From NCBI GenBank assembly GCA_023269335.1, contig JAHFTM010000045.1:1-9814 (forward strand): DNA of 9,814 nucleotides, in the 5' to 3' direction. The stretch is from Chlamydiia bacterium. Its GTDB lineage: Bacteria; Chlamydiota; Chlamydiia; Chlamydiales; FEN-1388. The notes beneath the pieces were generated by a model, which was given only the letters and a program-made list of their open reading frames with translations, searched no databases and was not told the origin of the DNA. Of the stretch, positions 1 to 6,546 are shown one piece after another. Position numbers and translations under genes: made by a program. The stretch's first letter is position 1. Each line of letters begins with the position of its first letter.

Positions 1-633
1 ATCTGTAGTTTCTATACAAAGTTGGATGTGCTGCGCCTTTATTTTTGCTATTTTCTGTAATTCTTGGGGTGTAAGAAGTTTTTTATTAAGCTCTTTGAGT
101 AATTGACAAAGTTCAGGGAACTGCGCTCCCCAAGCCCACTCTTCTGGCAGTATTAATGTGTCGAATGTACGTATTAATACACGCTTCATAGCAGTACTAT
201 ACTTATGAAAGAGTGGAATGGTTGGCTTTTGACTCATGTCAAAAAAGATGTTCTGCTCACGCTCAAAATGGCTGGTAAGAAGCTCTCTATTTACTAGTTG
301 TCCCTTGATTGTACACTCGAAGGCATAGATAACTTTGAGTTGTTGAAAAGTTGAAATCTCTTTAAACATTTCTTCAGTAAGTTCAACACCACACAGATCG
401 AGATGCGTCGTACAAGGAGCTAGTCTTTGTATGAGATAGTCGCGGATAATTCCCCGACGATTTTCAGGTATCCACTTCATTTGCTGATAGATAAGGCTGG
501 TAAGAGCGGAGGAGGCTGTCTGTACATTCAATAATGACGGAACTTGCAAAATAGCGGCTGCTGGTGCTGCAGCTTGAGCTGGAGCGGCTGGCGGCAATGA
601 GGCAATCGGAAATGGGGTTGGGCTAATCATCAT
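1..633 (-). CDS. Partial LRR-like protein with Ala/Pro-rich N-terminus (C-terminus off the window)
   Basis: An uninterrupted minus-strand reading frame of 211 codons starts at the ATG ending at 633 and runs off the left edge, so the C-terminus is missing. A second ATG follows immediately (630-628), and either could be the start. The first ~35 residues are low-complexity (MMISPTPFPIASLPP, then AAPAQAAAPAAAILQVP). Residues ~54-75 are a basic stretch (IPENRRGIIRDYLIQRL). Residues ~76-107 read as one leucine-rich-repeat-like unit (THLDLCGVELTEEMF, then ISTFQQLKVIYAFEC). The rest is a mixed helical region without a motif I recognise. The Ala/Pro-rich start and the LxLxxxxL unit resemble the two LRR proteins encoded at 1338-3311 on the other strand, so it is probably a diverged relative. 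Ribosome-binding signal is weak (AAGTG about 9 nt upstream). Function is unknown. A secreted, protein-binding role is inference only. Confidence 0.72.
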   Translation of the reverse strand, partial: MMISPTPFPIASLPPAAPAQAAAPAAAILQVPSLLNVQTASSALTSLIYQQMKWIPENRRGIIRDYLIQRLAPCTTHLDLCGVELTEEMFKEISTFQQLKVIYAFECTIKGQLVNRELLTSHFEREQNIFFDMSQKPTIPLFHKYSTAMKRVLIRTFDTLILPEEWAWGAQFPELCQLLKELNKKLLTPQELQKIAKIKAQHIQLCIETTD

Positions 634-669
634 ACAGCTGTTTCACTTTAAATAATAATAAGAGGGACA

Positions 670-699
670 ATCATATGATATTAAGCAAAATATTCACAA
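670..699 (-). promoter_or_regulatory. Putative housekeeping-sigma promoter for the partial LRR-like gene
   Basis: On the minus strand, TTGTGA (699-694; 4 of 6 to TTGACA) is separated by 18 nt from TATGAT (675-670; 5 of 6 to TATAAT). It lies about 37 nt before the ATG at 633, in the AT-rich 112-bp gap downstream of the Nudix gene. Position and orientation fit transcription of the 1-633 gene. The match is by eye and AT-rich DNA yields chance hits. Confidence 0.35.
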
Positions 700-745
700 T
701 ATAGTTATAACAGGATTTGCAATATAGCTGATATGAGCAGTACTA

Positions 746-1255
746 TTACTGCCAGTGAAGCTCTGAAAAATGAGAACCACTTAGTAGATTAAAGATCATC
801 TGTTTGCTGCCTTCTAAAATATTTTCAGGCAATTGATCAAGTAGAAAAAAGCTCAGATCATCACATTTATCAGGCTCTTTATTTTCAACAGTGCCTTGAA
901 ACTTTTCACACCGAAAGCCAAATAAAAAAACTTCACTTGGAGTGCGAAAGTGCGGTGCTATATGCAGGACAGATGAGAAGAGTACGTCTTCATCTAAAAG
1001 CGTGATACCAAGCTCTTCATTTGATTCACGGATAAGAGCAGTTTTAATAGGCTCGTTGCCCTCAATACTCCCACCCGGTAGGCCATAAAGACCATCACCA
1101 AAGCCAGTGTTTGCTCGTCGCATGAGCAAGATTTTACCATTTTGAATGAGGAGCAAGGCTGCTGCGACTGTGGCTTTAAAACGTTCTTTTTTCATGCGTA
1201 CAGTGAGTTTCATTTTATGATTTATTGGCTCTACGAGAATAGCACAGCTTCTCAT
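746..1255 (-). CDS. Nudix hydrolase
   Basis: This 169-residue protein carries a Nudix box, GX5EX7REUXEEXGU, at about residues 62-84: GSIEGNE, then seven residues, then RESNEELGI. Ser occupies the U position usually filled by an aliphatic residue. The preceding MRRANTGFGDGLYGLPGG is typical of Nudix proteins that hydrolyse nucleoside diphosphates linked to another moiety. The acidic REXXEE residues normally bind Mg2+ or Mn2+. Substrate cannot be assigned; damaged dNTPs, ADP-ribose-type compounds and other NDP derivatives are all possible. No signal peptide or membrane segment is seen, so it is probably cytosolic. The most upstream ATG has AGGA four nt ahead, but the domain proper begins near Met21 (MKKERFKATV). 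Met15 or Met21 could therefore be the true start, and the first 20 residues are doubtful. The gene diverges from the LRR gene at 1338 with an 82-bp gap. Confidence 0.9.
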   Translation of the reverse strand: MRSCAILVEPINHKMKLTVRMKKERFKATVAAALLLIQNGKILLMRRANTGFGDGLYGLPGGSIEGNEPIKTALIRESNEELGITLLDEDVLFSSVLHIAPHFRTPSEVFLFGFRCEKFQGTVENKEPDKCDDLSFFLLDQLPENILEGSKQMIFNLLSGSHFSELHWQ

Positions 1256-1337
1256 TGGATCCTAGCAGGATTCAATGTTAAAAGGTAGTTTCAGTAAAAG
1301 TTTGCTTTTGCTAGCCTCTCTTGCCTGAGGTGATGTT

Positions 1338-2516
1338 ATGAGTATTGCAACTTTTTTTTCTTGGATAGCCCGTAACTTGGCTAGTAACAGTGAAGAGACG
1401 CCTGTTACAGCTTCAAACAACTTACAAGGCCGCTCAGTGACAGCTGCAACTAGTTCTGCGATGTCGTCATCAGCTGATCAGTGGTTCTCAATGTCTTCTC
1501 AACCCCAAGCTAGGCAAGACCAGAAGGTGGATTTGTTACAGCAGCGAGCTGTTACAGCTGTCCTAGGAGGAGCTGCAGTTACAAACACTGTTCATCTGAC
1601 AAATAGCCTACAGGCTGCAATAAGAGCACCTGCCCAACAGCCGCCCGATTCAAGAGTCGTGCTAGATTCTAAAGAAAGCAAGGCTCAACCTGCGTATAAG
1701 GTTATTGAAGATCTACCGCTAGATGCAATGGATCGATTAGATTTAGCTAAATTAGAAAAGGTCCCCTTAGAGGGTCAGTGGGTTGCTTTTAGCGCAATCC
1801 TCAATAAATGCTCAGGGAATTGGCCTCTCTTTTCATTTCAGCTGAATGATCATACGTTATGGAAAAAAAAGCTGGAGAAGGCTGCGCCAACGATTCCTAC
1901 CTTGTCTCTTTCTCACTGGAGCGTGAAGCAGAGTCTTTCTGCATTTTTAGAACCAACAGGTGCCAATGCTAAACATGCTCAAGGAATACCAGAACCTCTC
2001 CGTTTGGATTTCAAAGCACTTACAACTCTGAGACTTGATAGTTTTCATCTGTATGATGCTGATCTGATGGCTATTTCTAACCAAAAAAATCTTGAGAGAT
2101 TGGTATTCGATGGACGAGGCTTTACAAGCCATACTGCTGCGGGATTAAAAAGTTTAACAAAACTTATAAACCTAAAAAAATTAGTGCTTTTACAGACCAA
2201 TTTTTTGCGTGTACTTGACTTTGAAACGCTGGAGCTCTGGATGAAAAGCTTTTCAACGCTTGTTGAACTTGAGATAATCCATACAGACTGGCTTGACACG
2301 ACCTTCTACGTACTCATGGTACAGCGACTGAAGAAACTCAAAAGGCTACTCATTGTCACTAGTCGGTTAAAGCCGTTGAAAGAGACGTATCTGACCCTAA
2401 TAGCCGAAGCACTTCCAGAGCTTCGAAAGCTTGAGCTAAGAGGCTTTACACTCACTGTAGAAACCGTAGAAGCGCTCAAAGTCCATAAAAAGCTAAAGGT
2501 GACAGTAGATGCGTAA
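1338..2516 (+). CDS. Leucine-rich-repeat protein with Ser/Thr/Ala-rich N-terminus (candidate effector)
   Basis: A 392-residue protein. Residues 1-105 are low-complexity and rich in Ser, Thr, Ala and Gln, with no hydrophobic signal peptide. Residues ~120-220 form a non-repetitive helical segment containing EDLPLDAMDRLDLAKLEKVP. Residues ~228-388 hold about six RI-like LRR units of 24-29 residues, each opening with LxxLxL: LTTLRLDSFHL, LERLVFDGRGF, LKKLVLLQTNF, LVELEIIHTDW, LKRLLIVTSRL and LRKLELRGFTL. LRR arrays are protein-binding surfaces; the partner is unknown. GAGGTGA lies 4 nt before the ATG and supports this start. The stop is 15 nt before the next LRR gene, and the two C-terminal halves share an LK-LKRL-I-S-L-PL-E pattern (residues 331-349 here, 218-237 there), suggesting tandem duplication and divergence. 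By analogy with other chlamydial LRR proteins it may be a type III secreted host-interaction protein; this is inferred, not shown. Confidence 0.85.
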   Translation: MSIATFFSWIARNLASNSEETPVTASNNLQGRSVTAATSSAMSSSADQWFSMSSQPQARQDQKVDLLQQRAVTAVLGGAAVTNTVHLTNSLQAAIRAPAQQPPDSRVVLDSKESKAQPAYKVIEDLPLDAMDRLDLAKLEKVPLEGQWVAFSAILNKCSGNWPLFSFQLNDHTLWKKKLEKAAPTIPTLSLSHWSVKQSLSAFLEPTGANAKHAQGIPEPLRLDFKALTTLRLDSFHLYDADLMAISNQKNLERLVFDGRGFTSHTAAGLKSLTKLINLKKLVLLQTNFLRVLDFETLELWMKSFSTLVELEIIHTDWLDTTFYVLMVQRLKKLKRLLIVTSRLKPLKETYLTLIAEALPELRKLELRGFTLTVETVEALKVHKKLKVTVDA

Positions 2517-2531
2517 TATAAGGAGATAAAA

Positions 2532-3311
2532 ATGGTCAATAATAAGAGTGTTACGCTTCAAAATTGTGTACAATCAACTGCCAATTCATTACTAAGTTGC
2601 GTCAATGAAAAGCTTCCTTCTTCAGCCTCATTGCCCACTTGGCTTGGAAGAACCATTTCTACTTGGCCTTCTTGGCTTTCTGAAGGCACTTTTTCTACAC
2701 TACGCTTGTTGGGTGCTGATCTTGAGCCAAATCATACGGATACCGTACATGAGCATCTTCCTGTGATAGATGTTTTGCAAAATATAGTTATCGATTATTG
2801 CCAGCTTCACCACACAGAAGTTGAACAAATTATCCGTGAGGAAATTACAAACCTTTACCCACCTTTTTCTCATGAGTTGCAAAAAAAGCTGGATGCCATT
2901 AAACGGTCAAATGCCGAACAGCTTGATCTTCATGATATTACTCTTTGTTTTCCACAGGATGGACACAAGTATTTAAGGGTGTATGGTTATTATCTCAAGA
3001 GGTTAGAAACAATAGTGAGTGTGCTACCACATTTAAAAAATTTGAGCCTTGCTAAGGCAACAATTGGTTCTACGCACTGGGTGGGATACATAAAAATTAT
3101 TGCTGAAAAGCTACACGAACTTGAAGTTCTTGATCTTTCAAATACAACAGTTGATGATCATTGTGTGGATGCACTTGCTCAATTAAAACAGTTGAAAAGG
3201 CTAGTCATTTGTCAGACTTCATCATTGAGACCTCTCACAGAGAGTCTTACAATGCAAGGTAAGGCGAATCTGAAACAGATGCTGCCAAACCTTGAAATTG
3301 TAGATACTTAA
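2532..3311 (+). CDS. Leucine-rich-repeat protein, probable paralogue of the preceding gene
   Basis: A 259-residue protein. The start is well supported by AAGGAG at 2520-2525, six nt before the ATG. Residues 1-60 are rich in Ser, Thr and Leu and include two Trp-bearing repeats (LPTWLGRTIS and WPSWLSEGTFS). Residues ~80-125 are helical and charged. Residues ~127-259 contain RI-like LRR units: AEQLDLHDITL, LKNLSLAKATI, LEVLDLSNTTVDDHCVDAL, LKRLVICQTSSL and a capping LEIVDT. The third unit is the clearest match to the consensus. It is shorter than its upstream neighbour and lacks that protein's long Ser/Ala/Gln-rich lead. The 15-nt gap makes co-transcription likely. No catalytic motif or membrane segment is visible. 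Function is unknown beyond a probable protein-binding fold; an effector or adaptor role is inference. Confidence 0.83.
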   Translation: MVNNKSVTLQNCVQSTANSLLSCVNEKLPSSASLPTWLGRTISTWPSWLSEGTFSTLRLLGADLEPNHTDTVHEHLPVIDVLQNIVIDYCQLHHTEVEQIIREEITNLYPPFSHELQKKLDAIKRSNAEQLDLHDITLCFPQDGHKYLRVYGYYLKRLETIVSVLPHLKNLSLAKATIGSTHWVGYIKIIAEKLHELEVLDLSNTTVDDHCVDALAQLKQLKRLVICQTSSLRPLTESLTMQGKANLKQMLPNLEIVDT

Positions 3312-3319
3312 GCCTCTAA

Positions 3320-3341
3320 ACGGGCAGTCAATCCTGCCCGT
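3320..3341. repeat. GC-rich perfect inverted repeat after the second LRR gene
   Basis: ACGGGCAG (3320-3327) and CTGCCCGT (3334-3341) pair perfectly over 8 bp around a 6-nt loop, starting 9 nt after the stop of the plus-strand LRR gene. No T-tract follows on the plus strand, so alone it is not a canonical intrinsic terminator. It may stabilise the mRNA 3' end or act together with the A/T-flanked hairpin at 3371. Confidence 0.6.
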
Positions 3342-3345
3342 AACA

Positions 3346-3365
3346 AAGCTGCATCAAGCTGCAGC
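3346..3365. repeat. 10-bp-period direct repeat that also forms an inverted repeat
   Basis: AAGCTGCA occurs at 3346-3353 and again at 3356-3363. Because its core is itself palindromic, GCTGCA (3348-3353) can also pair with TGCAGC (3360-3365) over a 6-nt loop. It lies between the two stronger hairpins in the convergent spacer. Function is not evident. Confidence 0.4.
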
Positions 3366-3370
3366 ACTTC

Positions 3371-3389
3371 AAAAACGCTTCGCGTTTTT
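3371..3389. terminator. Bidirectional intrinsic terminator between the LRR genes and atpK
   Basis: AAAAACGC (3371-3378), loop TTC, and GCGTTTTT (3382-3389) form a perfect 8-bp palindrome. Its A-tract on one side and T-tract on the other give a hairpin plus U-run in RNA from either strand. It lies 60 nt after the plus-strand LRR stop and 16 nt after the atpK stop (3405), exactly where two convergent units must end. The GC core is short, so efficiency may be moderate; the hairpins just upstream may help on the LRR side. Confidence 0.72.
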
Positions 3390-3404
3390 AAAAATAACTG
3401 CTTT

Positions 3405-3851
3405 TTAAGAGATGATCAGCAGGGTGAAAACGAAGGCAAACAAGGCAAATGATTCCAGAATGCCGATCGCTACAAAGCACCTTCCATAGACTGCTGGCTG
3501 CTTGAGTGATGCTTGAATACCCGCAGCACACACTTTGCCCTGATAGACAGCAGACGCCATAAATGCCAAGCCTGCAAAAAGTCCAACGAAGATTGCAGCT
3601 ATCGGAGAAAGCACGCCACTTTGAATGTTGCGGTACATGAGTAGCATCAAGATGAAACCATAGATGCACTGTGATGATGGAACCGATGCCATACCAATGA
3701 ACTTACCATGGCCCTCTTCCACACGCGCCATAGCTGCATGAGAGGCGAGGCCTGCAATATAACAACCAATAGCACTTCCGCAACAGCCAAAGCTCAGCGA
3801 TAAGATTGGTCCAATTTGTGCCAAACTAAATTCTAGATTATCCGTAACCAT
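3405..3851 (-). CDS. atpK: V-type ATP synthase subunit K (rotor-ring proteolipid)
   Basis: A 148-residue hydrophobic protein with two tandem helical hairpins, the usual V-type c/K layout. It forms the membrane rotor ring that carries ions past AtpI. Residues aligning with the Na+ site of Enterococcus hirae NtpK are present: Ser60 and Gln61 in VPSSQCIYGF, Tyr64, Gln104 in YQGKV, and the essential carboxylate Glu133 in GILESFALFAF. The first hairpin lacks a carboxylate, as in V-type rather than F-type rings. The start chosen is the ATG at 3851, preceded 5 nt upstream by AAGGAG. The frame extends 11 codons further to a TTG at 3884, but that extension contains the ribosome-binding site and is not credible as protein. 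It is the last gene of the operon and is separated from atpI by 159 nt holding a strong potential RNA structure. Confidence 0.95.
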   Translation of the reverse strand: MVTDNLEFSLAQIGPILSLSFGCCGSAIGCYIAGLASHAAMARVEEGHGKFIGMASVPSSQCIYGFILMLLMYRNIQSGVLSPIAAIFVGLFAGLAFMASAVYQGKVCAAGIQASLKQPAVYGRCFVAIGILESFALFAFVFTLLIIS

Positions 3852-3856
3852 AAAAA

Positions 3857-3862
3857 CTCCTT
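3857..3862 (-). promoter_or_regulatory. Strong Shine-Dalgarno site that fixes the atpK start
   Basis: On the minus strand AAGGAG occupies 3862-3857, followed by TTTTT and the ATG at 3851. It is preceded by further purine-rich sequence (AAAAAAGGAAA). It is the strongest ribosome-binding site among the ATPase genes here, which fits the need for many K copies per complex. It rules out the upstream TTG at 3884. Confidence 0.85.
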
Positions 3863-3905
3863 TTCCTTTTTTTGCATAGTTCAAAAATTTCTCAAGTTCA
3901 TTGGA

Positions 3906-3965
3906 GTCAGGCCTGCAATTTTGAGATTTGCAGCCACAAGCAAATCACATAATCACAGGCCAGAC
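3906..3965 (-). other. Nested, switchable hairpin in the atpI-atpK leader
   Basis: GTCAGGCCTG (3906-3915) pairs with CAGGCCAGAC (3956-3965) in 9 of 10 positions. It encloses a perfect 7-bp stem, GATTTGC (3925-3931) with GCAAATC (3940-3946), around an 8-nt loop. A competing stem, GGCCTGCAA (3910-3918) with TTGCAGCC (3928-3935) and one bulge, cannot form together with either. No T-tract follows directly in the atpK direction, so a simple terminator is unlikely. A processing site, mRNA stabiliser or attenuator setting atpK output is possible. I see no convincing promoter in this gap. Confidence 0.5.
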
Positions 3966-4010
3966 ACGCAATGTAATTTCTAAATACTTTTTTGAACCAT
4001 ACCTTGTTCC

Positions 4011-5918
4011 CTATTCAAAAAAATGTAACTCAAGTGGCTTAAATTTCTTGCCACCGCCTTCAAACGAATAGCGGTACCACTCAAGAAAATTAAGACGAAG
4101 CCCATGGATCACCCCTCCCATAACGGATAAGACAATGTTCAAGGCATGAGATGCAATGACAGCAACAATAGCAATGGCAAGCGGCAAATGAACTGCCATC
4201 TCATTAATTTGCGTTGCCACAATAGAACCTGCATAACCAAGAGCGTAAATACGAAGATAAGACATGATATCAGCAAAAATCTGAATCGCCGCCATACATT
4301 CGAAGATACCTGCAAAGCCACCTTTAATAATAGCGATGAGCATAGCAATGCCTACACCACCATAGATAAGCTGCAGGCCAAACATTGCCCCATAAGTTTT
4401 AGGTATGCCAAAAATGAAGTGCAAAAGTGAAGTTGCATCCAGGTAGTAGGGGAAGTAGAGGTAGCATCCGATGATAAATAGTATCCATCCTATGCCCGTA
4501 GGTATCTTTCTGACGTAGCGCAGCATGCCTAAAATAATGTGGATTGAGCCGATGAAAAGAGCTAATTCCAAGAGAATGTTACCACCAAATTTATCTATAA
4601 CTTCATTTGAGCCATTTGGCCCTTGAGCTGCTTGAATAAACTCTTGGCCATCTTTTGCCTTGGCTATTTCTGGGTATTTCTTTACCCAATAATCGTAGAC
4701 ATCATCATGCGCTTTTAGATGAAAATCAGCCTTTTTATCGAGAAGCCAGGTATTCAACGAATGCTTGCGCAAAAAACTATCCGGGGCAAAGGAAATGGCA
4801 AAAAAAGAGTTCATCATCGTACCCCAAAGGATACAGGCAATAGAGAGTATAGTCACAAGGCTCACAAAACGCTTGGCAGCCCCTTTTAGATCTTTTATTT
4901 TATACTTCATCACAAGCGCAGCTATTAAAAAAATCATGCCGTAGCCTGCATCACCTACAATCATCGCAAAAAAGAGAGAAAAGGCTACAAGTACCCACGC
5001 AGAGGGGTCCTTATCTTGATGCGATGGCACATCAAAGATATGAATCACATCTTCACCAACTTTTTTGTATCCTTTATTTTCAAGATAGGTTGGTATCGTC
5101 TGGTTTTTATCGATAGCTACTTCATCTGCATAGATATTAAGTGGTGTGATGAGTTGAGAAAGCGCATCTCTTTTGTTGTTTGGTACCCACCCTTCGATGA
5201 CAAAAAGGCTGTCATCTAAAAGATGGCGGGGAGCCTCTTTTGCAAAATTAAAATTTGCTCGATTTAACTCATGAACAAAGGCGTAATGCAATAGCCAGTT
5301 GTAGCGTGTAAGTTCTTTGAGCTCTTCATTTTTTTTGGCAACAAGCTGTTCCAGCTCTCCAATATGCATCTTTAAAGCAGGCGCTGAAGTAGTTACATGG
5401 ACTTCAAGAAGATCTTTTAATTGTACCGGCTCTCTTGTGATAGCGATGAAGTAATCTGTGCCTTCAATTGAGTTGATAGTGAGCAGAGCCTTTTCTTTCG
5501 TCTCAAAGTGCTTGCTTGTCTTGCCATAATAAAAACGCACTTTACGATCTGTCTCTTTTTCTATATCGTGTAAACTATCCATGCTAAAATTGCCAAAGGG
5601 GGCAACGTATTCAAGTTCGTGAGATTTCTTGCGAATAGCCTCTTCAGCTTGATGCCTTTCCTCTTTTGCCTTTAACACTTCCTGTGCAATTTCTTTGGCT
5701 AAATCAAGATCTTTTTTCATTACTTGCTGGCTTTGAACATAGCCACGAAGTACTTTGATGGCTTGTACATAATCTTGAGTCTCAATTGGTAAAGCCAGTT
5801 GTCGTTTGCCATCAGGGTGGATGAACTCGACAATTCCGGCAGCTTGCGCTTTTGAGAAAAAGTATTCTTTATCAGCCTTGGGTCCGACAAAGAGAATTTT
5901 TTTTACATCAACTTGCAT
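4011..5918 (-). CDS. atpI: V-type ATP synthase subunit I (membrane stator subunit a/I)
   Basis: A 635-residue two-part protein. The N-terminal ~300 residues are soluble with coiled-coil stretches (about 70-100 and 183-205) and form the peripheral part that contacts the stator stalks. From about residue 305 to 605 there are roughly seven membrane segments forming the ion half-channels against the AtpK ring. Arg556 in MSYLRIYALG corresponds to the essential stator arginine of the family. The tail HGLRLNFLEWY and then FEGGGKKFKPLELHF matches the conserved C-terminal signature. PTYLENKG (276-283), preceding the membrane domain, is also characteristic. Start [13 protein letters not shown] fits the family N-terminus. 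Its ATG lies inside the end of atpD (11-nt overlap) with no good Shine-Dalgarno site, suggesting translational coupling. A hydrophilic loop at about 378-445 separates early and later membrane helices. Confidence 0.96.
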   Translation of the reverse strand: MQVDVKKILFVGPKADKEYFFSKAQAAGIVEFIHPDGKRQLALPIETQDYVQAIKVLRGYVQSQQVMKKDLDLAKEIAQEVLKAKEERHQAEEAIRKKSHELEYVAPFGNFSMDSLHDIEKETDRKVRFYYGKTSKHFETKEKALLTINSIEGTDYFIAITREPVQLKDLLEVHVTTSAPALKMHIGELEQLVAKKNEELKELTRYNWLLHYAFVHELNRANFNFAKEAPRHLLDDSLFVIEGWVPNNKRDALSQLITPLNIYADEVAIDKNQTIPTYLENKGYKKVGEDVIHIFDVPSHQDKDPSAWVLVAFSLFFAMIVGDAGYGMIFLIAALVMKYKIKDLKGAAKRFVSLVTILSIACILWGTMMNSFFAISFAPDSFLRKHSLNTWLLDKKADFHLKAHDDVYDYWVKKYPEIAKAKDGQEFIQAAQGPNGSNEVIDKFGGNILLELALFIGSIHIILGMLRYVRKIPTGIGWILFIIGCYLYFPYYLDATSLLHFIFGIPKTYGAMFGLQLIYGGVGIAMLIAIIKGGFAGIFECMAAIQIFADIMSYLRIYALGYAGSIVATQINEMAVHLPLAIAIVAVIASHALNIVLSVMGGVIHGLRLNFLEWYRYSFEGGGKKFKPLELHFFE

Positions 5919-6546
5919 AAACGTCTACTTTTTGCCTCGCGATTTCTTTGGCCTGCTCGATTTTTATTTTAGCAACTTTTGCTTGTGAGACAGCAGCAAG
6001 CTGCATATCACCTAAAAAGACCTTAATTTTTTTAATGTTCCCCTCGGCACGTGGAATCAGAATTTTCTCAAAAAGATTCACGCGGATGGAAACATCGCGA
6101 AGCTCTTTTTCAAGAGCCCGTTTCTTTTCTTCTAAGACAGTAATTTTTGCATGTACTACCTCAAGTTCTCGCAAGCTGAAGATAGCGCTTTCCATCCATA
6201 CAGGGCTATCAAAAAGATCGTAAGTCAGCGGCTCAAAGGAGACATTCAGAAATATCGGCACATCAACACCGGCAATATTTTCATAGCGTTTGTTAATTTC
6301 TTTCAGACGAACAAAATGCAGAATGTCAACTGAAAAACGCTGGGCTAAAAGTGAAGCAAAGGCATCAACTATTTCATGCCTTTTTTCAAGCTCAACTTGC
6401 AGCTTATTGATCTCTATGCGGCACTCGTTGACCTGTGCTTGCAAAAGTGCTTTTTTAAGCTGTAGCGTAGGCAGATAGCGCTCAAGTTGATTGAGTTTGT
6501 TCTGCTGCATCAGCAGTTCATTTTTTGTCAGCTTTATTTCAGCCAT
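5908..6546 (-). CDS. atpD: V-type ATP synthase subunit D (central rotor stalk)
   Basis: A 212-residue, mostly helical protein with long coiled-coil helices at both ends (about 5-65 and 125-205), the normal subunit D shape. The C-terminal signature [20 protein letters not shown] (155-174) is diagnostic of the family. It forms the central shaft inside the A3B3 head, transmitting rotation from the AtpK ring to the catalytic sites. The length is normal for the family. Its start overlaps the end of atpB by 8 nt (ATGGCTGA) and its end overlaps atpI by 11 nt, so the three are probably co-translated. A weak GAG lies about 8 nt upstream of the ATG. Confidence 0.96.
   Translation of the reverse strand: MAEIKLTKNELLMQQNKLNQLERYLPTLQLKKALLQAQVNECRIEINKLQVELEKRHEIVDAFASLLAQRFSVDILHFVRLKEINKRYENIAGVDVPIFLNVSFEPLTYDLFDSPVWMESAIFSLRELEVVHAKITVLEEKKRALEKELRDVSIRVNLFEKILIPRAEGNIKKIKVFLGDMQLAAVSQAKVAKIKIEQAKEIARQKVDVYAS

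Noticed and set aside
697..727. Two CAATATAG direct repeats 23 bp apart (697-704 and 720-727), considered as an operator
   Set aside because: Eight-base AT-rich repeats are expected by chance in this composition, and nothing else marks a binding site.
737..752. GCAGTA-CTAT-TACTGC inverted repeat at the Nudix stop codon, considered as a terminator
   Set aside because: Only 6 bp, overlapping the stop codon, and with no T-tract following in the direction of transcription.
2045..2539. Minus-strand frames of 84 and 77 codons opposite the LRR gene
   Set aside because: They are Ser/Phe/Val-rich reverse readings of leucine-rich codons, a usual artefact opposite LRR genes.
3852..3884. An 11-residue N-terminal extension of AtpK starting at TTG (3884)
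   Set aside because: The extension is encoded by the purine-rich Shine-Dalgarno region (AAAGGAAAAGGAG) and is Lys/Gly-rich. The ATG at 3851 has ideal spacing and gives the normal AtpK N-terminus.
4146..5219. Several open frames of 60-94 codons on the plus strand opposite atpI
   Set aside because: They lie wholly antisense to a well-conserved gene, have improbable compositions and lack convincing ribosome-binding sites; they are shadows.
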